From: DATKCA01 sp035544675 | GTDB lineage: Bacteria; Acidobacteriota; Thermoanaerobaculia; Gp7-AA8 | NCBI GenBank assembly: GCA_035544675.1 | Contig: DATKCA010000283.1 | Location: 3,183-67,182 of the forward strand | DNA length: 64,000 nucleotides | Reading direction: 5' to 3' | Shown here: piece by piece, positions 51,011-59,825 of the stretch | Layout: each line of letters opens with the position of its first letter | Position numbering within the stretch: the first letter of the stretch is position 1 | Notes under the pieces: generated by a model | What the model was told of the DNA's origin: nothing | Database searches by the model: none | The model's input: the letters and a program-made list of their open reading frames with translations, nothing else | Position numbers and translations under genes: made by a program

Positions 51011-52720
51011 ATGCGTGCATTCTTGACTACTTCTGCGGCGATCCTTCTTGCCTCCCTGGCCGGCGCTCAGGTGCCGAACCCCGAACCGGAATCGTGCAGC
51101 GCGCCCCTGAGCGCGGTGGCCCGCTGTTCGGAGGCCGAGGGTGGAGGAGAGGAGTTCGACTCGCTCAACCCGGCCGAGATCGACGCCATCGTGAAGGCCG
51201 CGGCGAGCGCAACCAACCGCACCGACCTCACCATCGCCGTGGTCGACCGGGCCGGCCGTCCGCTGGCTCTCTTCCGCCAGCCCAACGCCGATCCCGAGAA
51301 CGACGACAAGGCCGTGGGCGTGGCCAGGACCACGGCGTTCTTCAGCCACAACCAGGCCCCGCTGTCCTCGCGCACCGTCCGGTTCATCAGCGCGATCCAT
51401 TTTCCCACCGGGGTCACCAACACCAACAGCGCGGCGCTGTATGGCATCGACAACACCAACCGCGGCTGCGACTTCAACGTCGTGTTCAACGAAGGCAAGT
51501 GCACGCCCCGCGCGCGCAGCCTCAACGGACGCCCCTGCAATGCCTTCGACACGAGCGGGTGCGGACAGGGAATCGTCACCGGCAAGATCTTCCCGGGTGA
51601 CGAGATCCAGCAGTCGGTGAACGCGGGCGGCATCCCGCTGTTCCGCATCCTGAATCTGACCGAGGCCGACCAGGGTCGCGTCTCCGAAGGAAAGATGATC
51701 GGCGGCATCGGCGTCGTCGGCATCTCCGAGGATCCCAGAGAGGAAGATCCGCAGATCACCGAATACGCCGCGGCGACGGGGGCGTTCGGCGCTCTCAACG
51801 CCGGCGTCGGGGCCATCGTCCCCGTGCCCCAGTTTCCCCTGCCGAAGCCGGGTAACGTCTTCATCGACGGCATCCGCCTCCCCTTCCTCGGCCGCGACAT
51901 CACGCTGCGGTTCAACGAGGACGGTCTGCCGACTGGCGTGCTGCTGGCGGGGATCCAGGCTGGCACCGATGCCGGCGAATACGCGATCGCGCCGCGCAAC
52001 GGCGGATGCGCCGCGAACGGCTACCTGGTCGGGCCTCTGGCCGGCTCGAGACTGACGGCCGCTGAAGTCGACGCGATCGTTCGCCGCGCCGACTCCGCCG
52101 CCAAGAGAACCCGCGCGGCGATCCGCCTCCCGCTCAATCGCTACGCGCGGATGGCCATCGCGGTGGCCGACCTGGACGGGACGCTCCTGGCCGTCTACCG
52201 GATGCCGGATGCGACGATCTTCTCCACCGACGTATCTGTGGCCAAGGCGCGCAACGTCGTCCACTTCAGCACTTCGACCGATCTGGCGGGCGTGCCGGCG
52301 GGAACCGCGGTCACCAACCGATCCATCGCGTTCGGCAGCCACCCCTTCTTCCCGCCGGGCATCGACGGGCGCAACTTCAAGCCCCGCCCCGGTCCCTTCT
52401 TCGAGTCGATCTTCGTGCGCGATCTCAACAATCCCTGCTCCCAGGGACTGCAGCCGGCCAACGCCAATCAGAGCGGCATCGTCTTCTTCGCCGGCTCGAC
52501 GCCGCTGTTCCGCGGCAACGAGATGATCGGCGGCCTGGGAGTATCCGGCGACGGCATCGAGCAGGACGACTACGTGACGTTCCTCGGCGCGGGAGAGTTC
52601 CTGCCGCCCCGGGAGCGGTGGGCGGACCGCATCATCATTGATAAGGTCCGGCTGCCGCAGTACAAGTTCCCAAGACAACCGGAAGGCGTCACAGAATGTG
52701 GAGGTGGACCGTGCGACTGA
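51011..52720 (+). CDS. Secreted protein with two GlcG/HbpS-like haem-binding domains
   Basis: A 569-residue exported protein. Signal peptide residues 1-19 end LAGA|QV. Two copies of a DUF336/GlcG-HbpS fold are visible. Copy 1 (about 50-270) has LTIAVVDRAGRPLALFRQPNA; copy 2 (about 350-545) has MAIAVADLDGTLLAVYRMPDA and VSVAKARNVVHFS. In HbpS this fold binds haem and acts as an extracellular sensor in Streptomyces. Inserts with several Cys and Asn/Gly-rich loops make it about four times longer than single-domain HbpS. It lies 9 nt after the decahaem gene and overlaps the barrel gene, so it belongs to the conduit; a role in haem delivery or sensing is inferred. Confidence 0.75.
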   Translation: MRAFLTTSAAILLASLAGAQVPNPEPESCSAPLSAVARCSEAEGGGEEFDSLNPAEIDAIVKAAASATNRTDLTIAVVDRAGRPLALFRQPNADPENDDKAVGVARTTAFFSHNQAPLSSRTVRFISAIHFPTGVTNTNSAALYGIDNTNRGCDFNVVFNEGKCTPRARSLNGRPCNAFDTSGCGQGIVTGKIFPGDEIQQSVNAGGIPLFRILNLTEADQGRVSEGKMIGGIGVVGISEDPREEDPQITEYAAATGAFGALNAGVGAIVPVPQFPLPKPGNVFIDGIRLPFLGRDITLRFNEDGLPTGVLLAGIQAGTDAGEYAIAPRNGGCAANGYLVGPLAGSRLTAAEVDAIVRRADSAAKRTRAAIRLPLNRYARMAIAVADLDGTLLAVYRMPDATIFSTDVSVAKARNVVHFSTSTDLAGVPAGTAVTNRSIAFGSHPFFPPGIDGRNFKPRPGPFFESIFVRDLNNPCSQGLQPANANQSGIVFFAGSTPLFRGNEMIGGLGVSGDGIEQDDYVTFLGAGEFLPPRERWADRIIIDKVRLPQYKFPRQPEGVTECGGGPCD

Positions 52721-54711
52721 GAGTCTCCCTCGTCGCCCTCCTCCTCCTTCTCACAGCCCTCACCATCAGCGCCCAGGTCACGATCAATCGTGACCGCGCC
52801 GTCTTCACCGGCGAAGTCCCCTTCACGCTCTGGGGCACCGCTCCGCCGAACTCGGTCGTGACGATCACGGTCGACTCTCCGGGCCTGCAGCCGGTGACGA
52901 CGGCGGCGGGTCCGGACGGCTCGTGGAGCGTGCTCTGGACGCAGCCGCTGCGGACCGGCGTGTACGGGATTACCGTGACGGCGGGCGGCGCGACGTCGAC
53001 GCAGGACCTGCGCGTGCAACTGGAAGGCAACGTGGCCCGGCAGCCCCAGATCGTCGAAGAGCCGCGTTTCGCCATCCCGCGCGTTTACGACATGGATGAG
53101 AACACGGAGCTGACGGACCGGTGGCGGATCGTGCCGCCTCCGTACGAGCTCGACGAGCCGCCGCGGGGGCGGAAGATCGGCGACCGTGGCGCGACGCTCG
53201 ATCCGTACAACAAGAACCTGCTCAAAGGCGATTACCCCATCCGCGGCAAGGACACGTTCCTCGTGCTGACGGGAATCTCCGACACCACCATCGAGTCGCG
53301 GTCTCTGCCGACGCCTTCCGGTCCCAGCGCCGCCCGGGTGGACAGCTTCACGTTCTTCGGCGACAACGATCAGGGCATGGTGATCCAGAACCTGATCCTC
53401 ACGGCCGATCTCTATCAGGGGCTGACCACGTTCCAGCCGGTACGGCAGCGCTTCAGAGTCACGGCAATCGGGAACTATACCCACCTGAACGTCGCCGAGA
53501 ACTCGGTGGTGAAGCCGGACGTGCGGCGTGGCACCGAGCGAAACGACGGCCGCCTTTCGGTGCAGGAGTTCTTCTACGAGCGCAAGCTCGCCGACCTCAG
53601 CCCTTACTTCGACTTCGTGTCGGTCCGGGCCGGCTCGCAGCAGTTCTCCAGCGACTTCCGCGGCTTCGTCTTCTCGGACACGAACCTGGGCGTGCGCCTC
53701 TTCGGCAACTACGGCTCGAACCGCTATCAGTACAACCTGGCCGCCTTCGAGCGGCTGGAGAAGGACACGAACAGCGGCCTGAATCGAAACTTCGTTTTCC
53801 GCGAACAGCAGGTGGGCGTGGCCAACGTCTACATCCAGGACTTCATCCGGAAGGGGTACACGCAGAGCTTCTCGATCACTCATCAGCGGGACCGGCCGGG
53901 CGAAAAGCTGCACTTCGATCGCAACGGGATCCTGGTACGTCCCGCTCCGATCGGCTCGTTCACCCCGCACGACATCGACGCGACGTACGTCGGCCAGGCC
54001 GGGTTCGGACACTTCGGCCGGCTGAATGTGGATCACGCGCTGTACTACGTGTTTGGCAAAGACAGCCACAATCCGATCGCCGGGCCCGATCCGGAGCTGC
54101 GGCGAGGCGACGAGATCGACATCAGCGCGGGGATGGCGGCGGTCGAGCTGTCGTACGACCGCGACTGGCTCCGGCCGCGCTTCGCGTTGTTCTACGCGTC
54201 CGGCGACAGCAAGCCGCGCGACCGTACGGGCACCGGCTTCGACTCGATCTTCGACGGTCCCGCCTTTGCCGGCGGCGGCTTCAGCTTCTTCAACCGCCTG
54301 GGCATCCGTCTGTCGCAGACCGGCGTCGCGCTCGTGGATCGCGGCAGCCTCATCACCTCGCTGCGCAGCAGCAAGGACGAGGGGCAGTCGAACTTCGTCA
54401 ACCCGGGCGTGCAGCTCGTCAGCCTGGGGCTGGACATCGAGGTCACGCTGCGGCTCAAGGCCATCCTGACCGCGAACTACATCAGGATGGACAGCACGGC
54501 TGCGGTCGAGGAGCTTCTGTTCCAGGGGGACATCGACAACGAGCTGGGCGCTGATCTGAGCGTCGGCCTGCGGTACCGGCCGTTCTTCACTCAGCAGTGG
54601 ATCGTGGTGGGCGGCATCGCCGGATTCATTCCGGGACGGGGCTTCAAAGACATTTACGAGAGCGACAACCCGCTCTATCACGTGTTCTCCAACATCATTT
54701 TGCAGTTCTGA
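52711..54711 (+). CDS. Outer-membrane beta-barrel protein (possible cytochrome-associated porin)
   Basis: A 666-residue exported protein. The GTG at 52711 has GGAGG 6 nt upstream and begins a signal peptide (residues 1-22, LLLLLTALTISAQV); an ATG at 52696 would give five more residues. Residues about 25-105 look like an Ig-like domain (VTINRDRAVFTGEVPFTLWGTAPPNS). The rest is amphipathic beta-strand sequence with many aromatic belts, ending NIILQF, the C-terminal Phe signature of outer-membrane barrels. It has no CxxCH. Placed between cytochrome genes it is a candidate pore of a porin-cytochrome complex, comparable in role to MtrB or OmbB though not clearly homologous. Confidence 0.75.
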   Translation: MRLRVSLVALLLLLTALTISAQVTINRDRAVFTGEVPFTLWGTAPPNSVVTITVDSPGLQPVTTAAGPDGSWSVLWTQPLRTGVYGITVTAGGATSTQDLRVQLEGNVARQPQIVEEPRFAIPRVYDMDENTELTDRWRIVPPPYELDEPPRGRKIGDRGATLDPYNKNLLKGDYPIRGKDTFLVLTGISDTTIESRSLPTPSGPSAARVDSFTFFGDNDQGMVIQNLILTADLYQGLTTFQPVRQRFRVTAIGNYTHLNVAENSVVKPDVRRGTERNDGRLSVQEFFYERKLADLSPYFDFVSVRAGSQQFSSDFRGFVFSDTNLGVRLFGNYGSNRYQYNLAAFERLEKDTNSGLNRNFVFREQQVGVANVYIQDFIRKGYTQSFSITHQRDRPGEKLHFDRNGILVRPAPIGSFTPHDIDATYVGQAGFGHFGRLNVDHALYYVFGKDSHNPIAGPDPELRRGDEIDISAGMAAVELSYDRDWLRPRFALFYASGDSKPRDRTGTGFDSIFDGPAFAGGGFSFFNRLGIRLSQTGVALVDRGSLITSLRSSKDEGQSNFVNPGVQLVSLGLDIEVTLRLKAILTANYIRMDSTAAVEELLFQGDIDNELGADLSVGLRYRPFFTQQWIVVGGIAGFIPGRGFKDIYESDNPLYHVFSNIILQF

Positions 54712-54725
54712 GGGACGAGGCTTAG

Positions 54726-57700
54726 ATGAAGAAGACGTTCTTCGTAGTGCTCATTGCGGCGGCGGTTGCGGCGACGTTGTTTGCCGCCACTCAGCAGGGT
54801 GAGCCCGTCCGCGCGCCTCAGACCTCGCCGCTCATGGGCCAAACCCAGGCCCAGGCGGACGAGAAGAGCAGCGGCTGTCTTTCGTGTCATGAAGGCATCG
54901 AGCCGATGCACGCATCCGCGGCGGTGAAGCTCGGATGCACGGACTGCCACGGCGGGAACGCGGGGGTCATGGCCAGTCGCATCGACGACGAGGACGCCAA
55001 GAACCGCGCCCACATCCTGCCCCGGAACAAGGAGATCTGGAAGACGTCCAGGAATCCCGTGGGAACGTACACGGCCCTGCTGAAGGAGTCTGCCGAGTTC
55101 GTGAAGTTCATGAACCCGGGCGATCTGCGCGTGTCGAAGGAAACGTGCGGCGATTGCCATCCGCAGCAGGTGGCGGCCGTGCCGCGAAGCACGATGTCCA
55201 CCGCCGCCGTCTTCTGGGCGGCCGTCTCCTATGCGAACGGCCTGATCAGCAAGAAGCCCGGCCTGCTCGGCGAGAGTTACAACCGGGAAGGGAATCCACA
55301 GATCCTCCGCCCGGCCGTGCCGCCCACGCCCGAACAGATTGCCAAAGGCGCGCTGCCGCTCGTCGTCCCTCTGCCTCGTTGGGAGATCTTCCAGCCAGGG
55401 GAGTACTTCCGCGCGTTCGAGCGAGGCGGTCTCCTGAACAACACCATTCCGCCGGAAGTCGGCAATCCGAATCCGCTGCTGGGCGACGAAGCAGGGAAGC
55501 CGGACATCCGCGTCAGCAACCGCGGCCGCGGCACGGGAAGCCGTGTCTCGCCGGGCCTGATCAACCTGCAGAAGACCCGTCTCAACGATCCGCACCTCTC
55601 ATTCCTCGGGACCAATGAGCATCCCGGCGACTATCGCTCCAGCGGCTGCACGGCATGCCACGTGGTGTACGCGAACGACCGTGATCCGCTTCACTCCGGA
55701 CAGTGGGCGAAGTACGGGCACGTCGGCCTGTCGCAGACCGGCGACAAGACGATCCCGAAAGACGAGAAGGGTCATCCCATCAAGCATCAGTTCACGCGCG
55801 CCGTGCCGACGTCTCAGTGCATGAGCTGTCACATGCACCAGCCGAACTCGTTCGTGAACACGTACCTCGGCTACCTGATGTGGGACTACGAGAGCGACGG
55901 CGAGCTGATGTGGCCGAAGGAGCAGAAGTACCCGACTCCCGACGAGCGCCGGAAGAGCCTCGATCACAACCCGGAGGGCGCCGCGGTCCGCGGACTCTGG
56001 ACGGACATCGACTTCCTGGAGCGCGTCAGCAGCCTGAACCCGCAGGCCAAGAACACGCAGTTCGCCGACTACCACGGCCACGGCTGGAACTTCATGGCCG
56101 TGTTCAAGCGCGACAAGAAGGGCAACTTCCTCGACGCCAACGACACGATCGTGTCGAAGGACGACCCCGAGAAGTTCAAGAAGGCCGTGCACCTGCGTGA
56201 CATCCATCTCGAGCGCGGCATGCACTGCTCCGACTGCCACTTCTCGCGGGACGAGCACGGCGACGGCCAGTTGTACAGCGAGTACGGAACGAACATCGAG
56301 ATCGAGTGCCAGGACTGCCACGGGCGGCTCGATCGCAACACCAACCTGCGGACCTCCGGGCCGCTCGCGCCGCCGGGAGGAACGGACCTCCGTCTGGGGA
56401 CCACGCCGTTCGGCCAGCGTCGCTTCATCTGGTCCAACGGGATCCTCTATCAGCGCTCGATGGTGAACCCGGGCATGGAGTGGGTGGTGCGCCAGGTCAG
56501 GGACACCGTCACGCGGGGTCACCAGCACTACAACGACAAGTCGCATTACGCGAAGACGGTGCAGCGCGGCGGCGCCGGGTGGGGCAACACCAGCAACGTC
56601 GCTCACAGCGAAGACAAGATCACGTGTTACGCCTGCCACTCCTCGTGGATGACGTCGTGCTTCGGCTGCCATCTCCCGCAGGAGCAGAATGCCAGGTCGA
56701 ACGCCCTGCACTACGAAGGGACGGAGACGCGCAACTACGCCTCTTACAACCCCCAGGTTCTCCGCACGGATGTGTTCATGCTCGGCGTGAACAGCCCGCT
56801 CAAGGGAGCCAAGATCGCTCCGGTGCGCTCATCGAGCGCCCTGACGCTCAGCTCGATCAACCCGAACCGGCAGCGCATCTACATCCAGCAGGCTCCGATC
56901 TCCGCGCCGGGCTACAGCAGCCAGGCCTTCAACCCGCACGTTCCCCATACGGTGCGCAGCAAGGAGACGCAGGCCTGCAGCTCGTGCCACATCAGCGAGG
57001 CGAACGACAACAATGCCTGGCTGGCCCAGACATATCTGCAGGGAACGAACTTCGTCAACTTCGTCGGCCGGTTCGCCTGGGTGGCCACGGGTGACGACGG
57101 GTTCGAAGCGATTGCGGTGACGGAGTGGGAGGAGCCGCAGGCGGTCATCGGGTCGTATCTGCACAAGCTGGCCTATCCCGACTGGTACGCGAACCATCAG
57201 AAGCGCAAGAAGGAGCTGGCCGAGGGATATCACCATCATGGCCACGCCAAGATGGTGCAGTTGCGGGGCGAGTATCTGTATGCCGCGAACGGCGACAGAG
57301 GCTTCGAGGCCTACGACGTCGCCAACGTCGACAACAAGGACTTCTCCGAGCGCATGATCTCGGCGCCGTCGTCGCCGATCGGGCAGCGCACGTTCATCAA
57401 GTCGAAGTACGCCGCGGCGTTCTCGCTGCCGACGAACATGCCCATCGACCCGACGCGCGAGACGACATCGATCCCCGAGAACCAGGAACAGCCGTGGCAT
57501 CCGCTGTACCGCTATGCGTACATCGCCGACAAGTATGAGGGTCTCATCCTCGTCGACGTCACGACGCTGACCGACGGCGATCCTCTGAACAACTTCTTCA
57601 CGCGCGCGCTGACGTGGAATCCGGAAGACCGGCTGCACGGCGCGCAGTCGATTCACGTGGCCGGGCGGTGGGTGTACATCGGCACGGAGAAGGGGCTGGC

Positions 57701-58457
57701 CATCGTCGACGTCGATCAGCCCCTGGCTCCGAAGCTCGTGGCCTACATGCCCGAGATCAAGAAGGCCACCGGCATCGCGGTGCAGTTCCGGTATGCCTTC
57801 GTGACCGACGGCCAGGCCATTCACACAATCAACGTCACCGATCCGACACGGCCGCGTCTGACCGCGTCCCTCCCTCTGGAGGAAGCGCGCAATGTCTACG
57901 TGGCCCGGACCTACGCATATGTGGCGGGTGGGAAACAGGGTGTGATCATCGTGGACATCGAGCGCCCGGAGGCGCCGAAGATCGATCAGATCTACAACGC
58001 CGACGGCGAGCTGCACGACGTGTACGACGTCAAGGTGGCCTCTACGAATGCCAGCACGTATGCATACGTCGCCGACGGTGAGCACGGCATCAAAGTCCTG
58101 CAGCTCTCCTCACCGGAGTGGGGCCCGAACTACGCCGGCTTCAGTCCGCGGCCGATGCCGCAGCTGATCGCCAAGCGGCATACGCACGGCAAGGCCGTGT
58201 CCATCTCCAAGGGAATGGACCGCGACCGCGCCGTCGATGAGAGCGGCAACCAGGTCTCGATCTTCAACCGCATCGGGTCACGGCCGATGACGACCCCGGA
58301 ACTGCAGCGGCTGTACATGCGCGACGGCCGCATCTACACGGTCAGCGATAGACCTTCCACGCGACCACAGGGAAGCACGACGGTCACTGAGAACCCTGCG
58401 ACCAAGCCGCAGGTACCAGTGGTCCAGAAACCTGCCACGAAGCCGGTGACGAGGTGA
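54726..58457 (+). CDS. Decahaem cytochrome c with C-terminal LVIVD-type beta-propeller
   Basis: A 1243-residue exported protein (signal peptide residues 1-20, VAATLFAA). Residues about 50-760 carry ten CxxCH sites: CLSCH, CTDCH, CGDCH, CTACH, CMSCH, CSDCH, CQDCH, CYACH, CFGCH, CSSCH, with many free His as distal ligands. Residues about 775-1140 contain about six LVIVD-like repeats (YLYAANGDRGFEAYDV, YAYIADKYEGLILVDV, WVYIGTEKGLAIVDVDQP, YAYVAGGKQGVIIVDIERP, YAYVADGEHGIKVLQL), which form a propeller used for surface binding. A Thr/Pro-rich tail ends the protein. It has no TM anchor, so it probably sits at the outer face or in the periplasm next to the barrel protein. Confidence 0.9.
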   Translation: MKKTFFVVLIAAAVAATLFAATQQGEPVRAPQTSPLMGQTQAQADEKSSGCLSCHEGIEPMHASAAVKLGCTDCHGGNAGVMASRIDDEDAKNRAHILPRNKEIWKTSRNPVGTYTALLKESAEFVKFMNPGDLRVSKETCGDCHPQQVAAVPRSTMSTAAVFWAAVSYANGLISKKPGLLGESYNREGNPQILRPAVPPTPEQIAKGALPLVVPLPRWEIFQPGEYFRAFERGGLLNNTIPPEVGNPNPLLGDEAGKPDIRVSNRGRGTGSRVSPGLINLQKTRLNDPHLSFLGTNEHPGDYRSSGCTACHVVYANDRDPLHSGQWAKYGHVGLSQTGDKTIPKDEKGHPIKHQFTRAVPTSQCMSCHMHQPNSFVNTYLGYLMWDYESDGELMWPKEQKYPTPDERRKSLDHNPEGAAVRGLWTDIDFLERVSSLNPQAKNTQFADYHGHGWNFMAVFKRDKKGNFLDANDTIVSKDDPEKFKKAVHLRDIHLERGMHCSDCHFSRDEHGDGQLYSEYGTNIEIECQDCHGRLDRNTNLRTSGPLAPPGGTDLRLGTTPFGQRRFIWSNGILYQRSMVNPGMEWVVRQVRDTVTRGHQHYNDKSHYAKTVQRGGAGWGNTSNVAHSEDKITCYACHSSWMTSCFGCHLPQEQNARSNALHYEGTETRNYASYNPQVLRTDVFMLGVNSPLKGAKIAPVRSSSALTLSSINPNRQRIYIQQAPISAPGYSSQAFNPHVPHTVRSKETQACSSCHISEANDNNAWLAQTYLQGTNFVNFVGRFAWVATGDDGFEAIAVTEWEEPQAVIGSYLHKLAYPDWYANHQKRKKELAEGYHHHGHAKMVQLRGEYLYAANGDRGFEAYDVANVDNKDFSERMISAPSSPIGQRTFIKSKYAAAFSLPTNMPIDPTRETTSIPENQEQPWHPLYRYAYIADKYEGLILVDVTTLTDGDPLNNFFTRALTWNPEDRLHGAQSIHVAGRWVYIGTEKGLAIVDVDQPLAPKLVAYMPEIKKATGIAVQFRYAFVTDGQAIHTINVTDPTRPRLTASLPLEEARNVYVARTYAYVAGGKQGVIIVDIERPEAPKIDQIYNADGELHDVYDVKVASTNASTYAYVADGEHGIKVLQLSSPEWGPNYAGFSPRPMPQLIAKRHTHGKAVSISKGMDRDRAVDESGNQVSIFNRIGSRPMTTPELQRLYMRDGRIYTVSDRPSTRPQGSTTVTENPATKPQVPVVQKPATKPVTR

Positions 58458-58462
58458 TAGCG

Positions 58463-59785
58463 ATGAAGAGACTCATTCCGGGTGCGGTCGTAGCTCTCCT
58501 GTTGATAGCTTCCGTGGCCGCTCAGCAGCCAGCCACCACTCCTCCGCCCGCGCCCACCGCCACTCCACCGGCAGGAACGGTCGGCAAGTACGTCGGCGTG
58601 GCCTCGTGTGTGAACTCCGGCTGCCACGGCAGCACCGAGCCGCTCAACCAGACTCGGGCGCTTCAGAACGAGTACTACACGTGGTTGAACAACGACCGTC
58701 ACGCGCAGGCGTACAACGTCCTGTTCAACAACGTTTCGGCGCGCATCGCCAAGAACATGCGTCTTCGCAGAAGGGCGTATGAAGAGAAGATGTGCCTGGA
58801 CTGCCATACCACCAACGTTGCTGCCAGCCAGGTCGTCGGCAACATCGACCCCGAGGACGGCGTGCAGTGCGAGGCCTGTCACGGGCCGGCCAGCGGCTGG
58901 CGCGACGAGCACACCCAGCTCGGATGGACGCACGCAGACTCGGTCCGGCGCGGTCTGAACGATCTCCGCGACGTCTCCCGCCGCGGCGAGCAGTGCCTCA
59001 CCTGCCACCTCGGTAATGCCAGCAAGGAAGTCGACCACGACCTCATCGCGGCCGGGCATCCCATCCTGGCCTTCGAGCTCGACAACTACACCGAGTCGAT
59101 GCCGCCGCATTGGACCGCGGGCCGCGAGTCCCACGGACTCCGGGCCTGGGCCGTCGGACAGGTCGTGAAGTTCCGTGACTCCCTCGACAACGTGGCTCGA
59201 CACGCCCGCGGCGACAAGTGGCCGGAGTTCGCGGACATGAGCTGTTACAACTGCCATCACGGGCTGAAGGCCAGCACGTGGAGGCAGGAGCGCGGCTGGC
59301 CGGATCGTCCCGGCCTCCCGGCCTGGAGCCCGCAGCACTGGGCGGCCCTGCGCATCCTGATCGCGAGGATCTCGCCGCAGGTGCGCAACGAGCTGGACCC
59401 GGTCGTCCGCGACCTCTCCATCGCCGTGGCGCGGATGAACAACCGTGATGCCATCGTGACCAGCGCTCAGCGGGCCCGCCGCCTCGTCGAGCCGCTCGTG
59501 GCCAGGGCCGAGGCCATCTCCTGGAATGACGCCGACGTGCGCACGATGATGCGCGCCATCGCCGACGACCGCGAGTTCATCCTGGCCTCCGACGTTCACG
59601 CCGCCGAGCAGGCCGCGCTGTCCCTGCAGAGCCTTTCCACGACGCTGACCCGCCGCGACCGCAGGCTGCTGCGCTCGACCATGACCCGCGCCATCGACGC
59701 GCTCTTCGAAGAGCTGGAAAGCCGCGACGACTACGACCCGGCCAGGTTCGCGCAGAAGCTGCAGGCCGTCAGAGCAACGCTGTAA
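58463..59785 (+). CDS. Pentahaem cytochrome c554-like protein
   Basis: A 440-residue exported cytochrome. The ATG at 58463 follows GAGGTGAT and starts the signal peptide (LIPGAVVALLLIASVAAQQ). The first haem site is CVNSGCH, a CX4CH variant in the position of the usual YVGSxxCxxCH; CLDCH, CEACH, CLTCH and CYNCH are canonical, giving five haems. The family resembles cytochrome c554 of nitrifiers. The last 150 residues are helical without haem. It is the last gene of the redox operon and ends in a hairpin (59798-59824). The role is probably electron transfer in the periplasm. Confidence 0.87.
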   Translation: MKRLIPGAVVALLLIASVAAQQPATTPPPAPTATPPAGTVGKYVGVASCVNSGCHGSTEPLNQTRALQNEYYTWLNNDRHAQAYNVLFNNVSARIAKNMRLRRRAYEEKMCLDCHTTNVAASQVVGNIDPEDGVQCEACHGPASGWRDEHTQLGWTHADSVRRGLNDLRDVSRRGEQCLTCHLGNASKEVDHDLIAAGHPILAFELDNYTESMPPHWTAGRESHGLRAWAVGQVVKFRDSLDNVARHARGDKWPEFADMSCYNCHHGLKASTWRQERGWPDRPGLPAWSPQHWAALRILIARISPQVRNELDPVVRDLSIAVARMNNRDAIVTSAQRARRLVEPLVARAEAISWNDADVRTMMRAIADDREFILASDVHAAEQAALSLQSLSTTLTRRDRRLLRSTMTRAIDALFEELESRDDYDPARFAQKLQAVRATL

Positions 59786-59797
59786 GCCTTCCTCTTT

Positions 59798-59824
59798 GGA
59801 GCGCCGCCGAGTCGGCGGCGCTCC
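59798..59824. terminator. 11-bp hairpin between convergent genes
   Basis: GGAGCGCCGCC (59798-59808) and GGCGGCGCTCC (59814-59824) enclose a 5-nt loop. It sits 12 nt after the stop of the pentahaem gene and 1 nt before the stop of the deacetylase on the other strand, so it can end both messages. The string GGCGGCGCTCCACT recurs at about 60638-60651 in the deacetylase gene. Confidence 0.75.
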
Positions 59825-59825
59825 A

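Noticed and set aside
48590..52678. A 1362-codon open frame on the minus strand
   Set aside because: It lies wholly opposite the decahaem and HbpS-like genes, has shadow-like Arg/Asp/Ala composition and no domain. GC-rich third positions keep the antisense frame open.
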